This document shows positions 5,346-8,766 of a stretch of DNA of 8,766 nt, piece after piece. Source of the DNA: Candidatus Acetothermia bacterium (lineage in GTDB: Bacteria; Bipolaricaulota; Bipolaricaulia; RBG-16-55-9; JANLFV01); the NCBI GenBank assembly GCA_028275195.1, contig JAPWVC010000051.1, positions 1 to 8,766 on the forward strand. The letters are read 5' to 3'. The position numbers and the translations under genes are program-made. The notes beneath the pieces are model-generated. The model was given only the letters and a program-made list of their open reading frames with translations. It searched no databases and had not been told where the DNA came from. Each line of letters starts with the position of its first letter. The stretch's first letter is position 1.

Positions 5346-5780
5346 ATGCCGGCAAAGAAGGTCGAACAGGTGATCAAGCTCCAGATCCCCGCCGGGCAGG
5401 CGACCCCCGCCCCGCCGGTCGGGCCGATCCTCGGCCAGGCGAAAGTGAACATCATGGACTTCTGCAACAAGTTCAACGAGGCCACGAAGAACATGGAGAA
5501 GGGGATGGTCATCCCGGTCGTCCTGACGGTCTATATCGATAAGAGCTTCGATTTCGTCCTGAAGAAGCCGCCGGCGACGGAGCTACTCAAGCGGGCGGCG
5601 GGGATCCAGACCGGCTCGAGCGAGCCACATGTGAAGCTCGTCGGGAAGATCACGAGGGAGCAGCTCCGGCGGATTGCCGAGCTGAAGATGAGCGACCTCA
5701 ACACTGACGACCTAGAGGCGGCGATGCGGACGATCGCTGGGACCGCCCGCCAGATGGGGATCGAGGTGGTAGAAGGGTGA
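5346..5780 (+). CDS. rplK: 50S ribosomal protein L11
   Basis: L11 binds 23S rRNA at the GTPase-associated centre and is needed for factor-dependent GTP hydrolysis and for RelA sensing. It has 144 residues, close to the usual 141. The N-terminal domain has the proline-rich PAGQATPAPPVGPILGQ (15-31), the region involved in thiostrepton action. The C-terminal rRNA-binding domain has KKPPATELLKRAAGI (73-87), GSSEP (90-94) and the MSDLNTDDLEAAMRTIAGTA (115-134) region. After GQ, where most L11 proteins have H/R-G before VNIM, this one has A32-K33; NIMDFCNKFN then continues normally. The start is ATG at 5346 with AGGAGGG at 5336-5342. The gap from nusG is 15 nt, and the stop overlaps the rplA start by 4 nt (GTGA). 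Confidence 0.97.
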   Translation: MPAKKVEQVIKLQIPAGQATPAPPVGPILGQAKVNIMDFCNKFNEATKNMEKGMVIPVVLTVYIDKSFDFVLKKPPATELLKRAAGIQTGSSEPHVKLVGKITREQLRRIAELKMSDLNTDDLEAAMRTIAGTARQMGIEVVEG

Positions 5781-6496
5781 GGCAGACGAGGAGCAGGCGG
5801 TATCTTGCGCTCAGGGAGAGGGTCGATCGCACGCGGCTCTACCCTTTGGAGGAGGCCCTCGCGCTGATGAAGGAGCTGGCGAACAGCTCCTTCAACGAGT
5901 CAGCGGATGCAGTCTTCCGCTTGGGAGTCAACCCGAAGAAGAATGAGCACCGGATCCGAGGGACGGTGTTCCTCCCCCATGGTGTGGGGAAGGAGAGAAG
6001 GGTGATCGCCTTCGCTAAGGGGGAGAAGGTCAAGGAGGCCGAGGAGGCCGGGGCCGATGTCGTGGGCGGGGAAGACCTGGCCAAGAGGATCGAGGGGGGC
6101 TGGCTCGAGTTCGATGCCGCTGTGGCCACCCCGGACATGATGGGGATCGTCGGGCGACTGGGGAAAATCCTCGGCCCGCGAGGGCTGATGCCCTCGCCCA
6201 AGGCCGGGACGGTCACTCAGGAGATCGGCCAGGCTATCAAGGAGTTGAAGCAAGGGAGGGTGGAGTTCCGCCTCGATGAATACGGGAATGTCCACTCCCC
6301 CTTCGGGCGGGTCTCCTTCAGCCTGGAGGAGCTCCGGGAGAACTTCCTCGCCCTTGCCCAAGCGATCTTCGAGGAGAAGCCGGCCGATGTGAAGGGGAAA
6401 TACCTCCGCGCGGCCACGATCTCCTCGACGATGGGGCCGGGGATCAAGCTCGATCCCGATGAGATCGGGCGGCTCGTCGCCGCGAGGATGCTCTAG
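5777..6496 (+). CDS. rplA: 50S ribosomal protein L1
   Basis: L1 forms the mobile stalk beside the E site and, in several bacteria, represses its own mRNA. It has 239 residues, a normal length. It has the N-terminal block RSRRYLALRERVDRTRLYPLEEAL (6-29), the GTVFLPHGVGKERRVIAFAKG stretch (62-82), and the L1 signature LGKILGPRGLMPSPKAGTV (128-146). The C-terminus KGKYLRAATISSTMGPGIKLD (206-226) is standard. The start is GTG at 5777, overlapping the rplK stop TGA at 5778-5780, so the two are translationally coupled; an in-frame earlier start is not possible without running deep into rplK. A 43-nt spacer with a hairpin follows before rplJ. I see no obvious L1-binding mRNA site in the short nusG-rplK gap. 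Confidence 0.97.
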   Translation: MRQTRSRRYLALRERVDRTRLYPLEEALALMKELANSSFNESADAVFRLGVNPKKNEHRIRGTVFLPHGVGKERRVIAFAKGEKVKEAEEAGADVVGGEDLAKRIEGGWLEFDAAVATPDMMGIVGRLGKILGPRGLMPSPKAGTVTQEIGQAIKELKQGRVEFRLDEYGNVHSPFGRVSFSLEELRENFLALAQAIFEEKPADVKGKYLRAATISSTMGPGIKLDPDEIGRLVAARML

Positions 6497-6501
6497 GCTG
6501 G

Positions 6502-6524
6502 GCTCCTCGCACCAAAAGAGGAGC
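6502..6524 (+). promoter_or_regulatory. hairpin in the rplA-rplJ spacer
   Basis: GCTCCTC (6502-6508) and GAGGAGC (6518-6524) form a perfect 7-bp stem with a 9-nt loop, GCACCAAAA. It lies 4 nt before the rplJ Shine-Dalgarno AAGGAGG (6529-6535). The left arm is also partly complementary to that ribosome binding site (CTCCT against AGGAG), so the RNA could switch between hairpin and a masked ribosome site. In many bacteria this spacer holds the L10 leader bound by L10-(L12)n, but at 43 nt this one is much shorter than the E. coli leader. A regulatory role is inferred only. Confidence 0.4.
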
Positions 6525-6539
6525 TGAGAAGGAGGTCCG

Positions 6540-7100
6540 ATGCCGACACCGAAGAAGGAGCAAGAGCTAGCGCTCTTGGAGGAGAAGTTCCAGCACTCGA
6601 AGGCCCTCGTCTTCACCGGCTTCCACGGCCTGACCGCCCAAGAGATGGTGGAACTCCGCCGCCTCTTCCGAAAGAGCGGCCTGGAGTATCGGGTGGTCAA
6701 GAACACCCTCGCCCGGCTGGCCGCGCAGCGAGCGGGCCTCCAGGTTGAGCCTTTCCTGGTCGGCCCGACGGGGGTCCTCATCGGCTATGGCGATGCGGTC
6801 CTGCCCTTCAAGGTAGCGCTCGAGGTCGCCAAGCGCTATAAGCAGTATGAGATCAAAGGCGGGCTCCTCGAGGGGCAGGTGGTCCAAGCGAGCGAGGCGG
6901 CTGGGATCGCCGCACTCCCCTCAAGGGAGGAGCTCCTGGCGAGGCTGGCTTTCGTCCTAAAGGCCCCGATCCAGAAGCTGGCGAGCGACCTGCGGATGAT
7001 CATCGCCAGGCTCGCGATCGCTCTCGATGAGGTCCGCAAGCGGAAGGAGGCAGAGGCGGCGATGCCGCCCCAAGCCCAAGAGGGTGCCGCGAATGAATGA
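6540..7100 (+). CDS. rplJ: 50S ribosomal protein L10
   Basis: L10 anchors the L7/L12 dimers to the ribosomal stalk base. It has 186 residues, longer than the 165 of E. coli. The N-terminal rRNA-binding domain shows SKALVFTGFHGLTAQEM (20-36), LRRLFRKSGLEYRVVKNTLA (39-58) and GPTGVLIGYGDA (75-86); KYE-like KQYEIKGGLLEGQVV (101-115) follows. The C-terminal helix, about 129-173 (ELLARLAFVLKAPIQKLASD, then LRMIIARLAIALDEVRKRKE), is long and carries repeated hydrophobic segments, as in Thermotoga L10, which binds three L12 dimers rather than two. The tail PPQAQEGAANE is probably disordered. The start is ATG at 6540 with AAGGAGG at 6529-6535 (4-nt spacing). rplL begins 15 nt after the stop, as expected for an L10/L12 pair. 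Confidence 0.97.
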   Translation: MPTPKKEQELALLEEKFQHSKALVFTGFHGLTAQEMVELRRLFRKSGLEYRVVKNTLARLAAQRAGLQVEPFLVGPTGVLIGYGDAVLPFKVALEVAKRYKQYEIKGGLLEGQVVQASEAAGIAALPSREELLARLAFVLKAPIQKLASDLRMIIARLAIALDEVRKRKEAEAAMPPQAQEGAANE

Positions 7101-7115
7101 AGCTAAGGAGGAGTG

Positions 7116-7511
7116 ATGACCAAGGAAGAGTTTCTCGCGACGATCGATCAGATGACGGTCAAGGAGCTGGCCGAGCTGGTGGCAGCGATCGAGGAGCGCT
7201 ACAAGGTGAGCGCTCAGGCGGTCGCTCCGGTGGCGGTCACGCCCGCGCCGGGCGGAGGAGCGGCTCCAGCCGGTAGTGGCGCGGCGGTCGCGGAGGAGAA
7301 GACCGCCTTCAAGGTGGTCCTCAAGAGCCCCGGCCAGCAGAAGGTCCAATTGATCAAGCTCATCAAGGAGATCACGGGGAAGGGGCTCAAGGAGAGCAAG
7401 GAGTTGGTCGATGCCCTCCCCGCGGTCGTGAAGGATGGCCTCTCTGAAGAGGAGGCCAAGGCCCTGAAGGCCAAGCTGGAAGCGGTGGGGGCCGAGATCG
7501 AATTGCAATGA
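7116..7511 (+). CDS. rplL: 50S ribosomal protein L7/L12
   Basis: Stalk protein that recruits EF-Tu, EF-G, IF2 and RF3 to the ribosome. It has 131 residues from the ATG at 7116; a GTG at 7113 would add one Met but sits only 1 nt after the Shine-Dalgarno AAGGAGG (7105-7111), so ATG is preferred. The N-terminal dimerisation domain is residues 1-32 (MTVKELAELVAAIEERYKV at 13-31). A flexible Ala/Pro/Gly-rich hinge spans about 33-60 and is somewhat long. The C-terminal factor-binding domain begins near EKTAFKVVLKSPGQQKVQLI (61-80) and includes IKEITGKGLKESKELVD (83-99). The stop TGA at 7509-7511 overlaps the rpoB ATG by 4 nt, so no attenuator spacer separates ribosomal-protein and polymerase genes. 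Confidence 0.97.
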   Translation: MTKEEFLATIDQMTVKELAELVAAIEERYKVSAQAVAPVAVTPAPGGGAAPAGSGAAVAEEKTAFKVVLKSPGQQKVQLIKLIKEITGKGLKESKELVDALPAVVKDGLSEEEAKALKAKLEAVGAEIELQ

Positions 7512-8766
7512 CAATGACGGCGACGAAGAGGCGCTTCTATGGCCGTGTCCGGCCGAGGCTCGAGCTCCCCGACCTTCTGGCGGGGCAGCGAGAGAGCTAT
7601 GAGTGGTTCCTCAACGAGGGGCTGAAGGAACTCTTCGCGGAGATCTCGCCGATCAAGGAGGAAGGGCGAGAGGAACTGGCCCTCGAGCTTACTGACCCCT
7701 ACCTCGGGCCGCCGCACAATACCGAACAAGATTGCAAGGACCGGAACCTGACCTACTCCGCCCCGCTCCGGGCTAAGGGCATCTTGCGCCAGAAGGGGAA
7801 GATCATCAAGGAAGATGACCTCTACCTCGCCGATCTCCCGTTGATGACCCCGCGAGGGACCTTCATCATCAACGGGGCGGAGAAGGTCTTGGTCAACTAC
7901 CTCCACCGCTCTCCTGGCCTCTACTTCTACCACGAGGACACTCGGCCGCAGGAGTTTGTGGCCCATGTCCTCCCGGAGTATGGGGCCTGGCTGGAGATGA
8001 TCCTCGACACCAAGAAAGGGCGAGTGGTGGTCAACCTCGACCGGGGAGTCGTCCCGGTCACGACCTTCCTCCGGGCCTTAGGGATGAGCACGGAGGAGAT
8101 CATCGAGCGGTTCAGCTTCACCGTCAATCCCCTCACCAAGGAGAAGCTCGCCTCCTATCGCGGCTACAAACTGGGGGAGGAGATCCGCGAGGACGGGCAG
8201 GTCCTCCTCGAGCGGGGGGAGGAATTGACCGATGAGGCGATCGAGGCGATCCTGGAAGCCAACCCCAGGAGGATCAAGCTCCTCAATCCTTACATCCAGA
8301 GGAGCCTAGCCGAAGATAAGACGAATACACGCGAGGAGGCGCTCTTCCTGATCCACCGGAAGCTCCGGGGCACGGAGCGCCCCTCGCTCGCCCAGGTCGA
8401 GGATTACCTGAGGAAGCTCTACTTCGACCCCGAGCGGTATAACCTCACCCCGGTCGGGCGGTTCATGCTCAATAAGAAGCTCGGGCTCACCGGGGTCGAG
8501 GAGACCGTCCTCCGCCCGGAGGAGATCGTCCTGATCCTCGAGCGGCTCCTCGCCTTCGCCGAGGACCCCAGACTGGAGGACGATCGGGACCACCTGGCGA
8601 ATAAGCGAGTAGCCACGCCTGGGGAGATGGCCTGGGAGGCCCTCCGCGCCGGGCTGGTGAGGATGGTCCGGCTCACCCAGGACCGCTTGAGCAAGTATCA
8701 GCCGGAGGAGGAGCCCCTGCGGAACCTCATCTCCGCCAGGATCGTCCAGGGCTCGCTGAACAGCCT
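7508..8766 (+). CDS. rpoB: DNA-directed RNA polymerase subunit beta (3' partial)
   Basis: The beta subunit of RNA polymerase; only the first 419 codons are in the window and the frame is open to the right edge. Visible parts are the N-terminal RRFYGRVRPRLELPDLL, the region DLYLADLPLMTPRGTFIING (from nt 7817), LHRSPGLYF, the lobe segment PVTTFLRALGMSTEEII, and REEALFLIHRKLRG then YNLTPVGRFMLNKKLGL. The last part, DDRDHLANKRVATPGEM and NLISARIVQGSLNS, ends just before the main rifampicin-resistance cluster. Over this stretch it is shorter than E. coli RpoB, which has an extra lobe insertion. The start could be ATG at 7508 (overlapping the rplL stop as ATGA) or ATG at 7514, two codons later; no strong Shine-Dalgarno is present, so coupling to rplL is likely. 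rpoC is expected downstream. Confidence 0.97.
   Translation, partial: MTMTATKRRFYGRVRPRLELPDLLAGQRESYEWFLNEGLKELFAEISPIKEEGREELALELTDPYLGPPHNTEQDCKDRNLTYSAPLRAKGILRQKGKIIKEDDLYLADLPLMTPRGTFIINGAEKVLVNYLHRSPGLYFYHEDTRPQEFVAHVLPEYGAWLEMILDTKKGRVVVNLDRGVVPVTTFLRALGMSTEEIIERFSFTVNPLTKEKLASYRGYKLGEEIREDGQVLLERGEELTDEAIEAILEANPRRIKLLNPYIQRSLAEDKTNTREEALFLIHRKLRGTERPSLAQVEDYLRKLYFDPERYNLTPVGRFMLNKKLGLTGVEETVLRPEEIVLILERLLAFAEDPRLEDDRDHLANKRVATPGEMAWEALRAGLVRMVRLTQDRLSKYQPEEEPLRNLISARIVQGSLNS

Noticed and set aside
7214..7966. Minus-strand open frame of 250 codons across rplL and rpoB
   Set aside because: It lies opposite clearly conserved rplL and rpoB coding sequence and has no family resemblance.
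1..8766. Novel accessory, defence or mobile system
   Set aside because: Every stretch is accounted for by core informational genes, tRNAs or short spacers; no direct repeats, integrase, transposase, CRISPR array or unassigned gap over 130 nt is present.

Overview
This is a GC-rich bacterial chromosomal window carrying core translation and transcription genes, all on the + strand. Order: an EF-G-like translation factor (5' end outside the window, reading frame broken once), yjbQ, tRNA-Thr(TGT), tRNA-Tyr(GTA), tRNA-Thr(GGT), tuf, rpmG, tRNA-Trp(CCA), secE, nusG, rplK, rplA, rplJ, rplL and rpoB (3' end outside the window). This is the classic tRNA-tufB-secE-nusG-rplKAJL-rpoB neighbourhood, close to the thrU-tyrU-glyT-thrT-tufB order of E. 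coli but without a glycine tRNA. No mobile element, CRISPR array or accessory system is visible.

Region by region: positions 1-2063 hold the EF-G-like gene and yjbQ, separated by only 3 nt. Positions 2064-2539 hold three tRNA genes and two near-consensus housekeeping promoters, one before tRNA-Thr(TGT) and one between tRNA-Tyr and tRNA-Thr(GGT). From 2430 to the right edge the genes are tightly packed, with gaps of 48 nt or less and two 4-nt start/stop overlaps (rplK/rplA and rplL/rpoB). No convincing terminator is seen, so the second promoter could drive one long transcript in which mRNA and tRNAs are interleaved. The products are aminoacyl-tRNA delivery (EF-Tu), ribosomal L33, L11, L1, L10 and L7/L12, the SecE translocon subunit, and the transcription pair NusG and RpoB.

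Organism: NusG has 355 residues, with a roughly 175-residue insertion inside its N-terminal domain. I know this architecture from Thermotoga maritima NusG. L10 has a long C-terminal helix of the type that binds three L12 dimers in thermophiles. EF-Tu resembles Thermotoga EF-Tu over most of its length but has a switch I (effector loop) that is not the usual EEKARGITIN type; it looks like the variant I remember from Planctomycetes. High GC with Thermotoga-like architecture suggests a deep-branching, possibly thermophilic lineage such as Bipolaricaulota (Acetothermia/OP1). That assignment is a guess from memory, not a demonstrated result.

The most notable points are the divergent EF-Tu switch I, the NusG insertion with an apparent threefold internal repeat, a frameshift at a C5 run in the EF-G-like gene, a Tyr at the RpoB position matching E. 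coli Gln148 in the rifampicin pocket, and the absence of any gap for an rplL-rpoB attenuator. I found no previously undescribed system.
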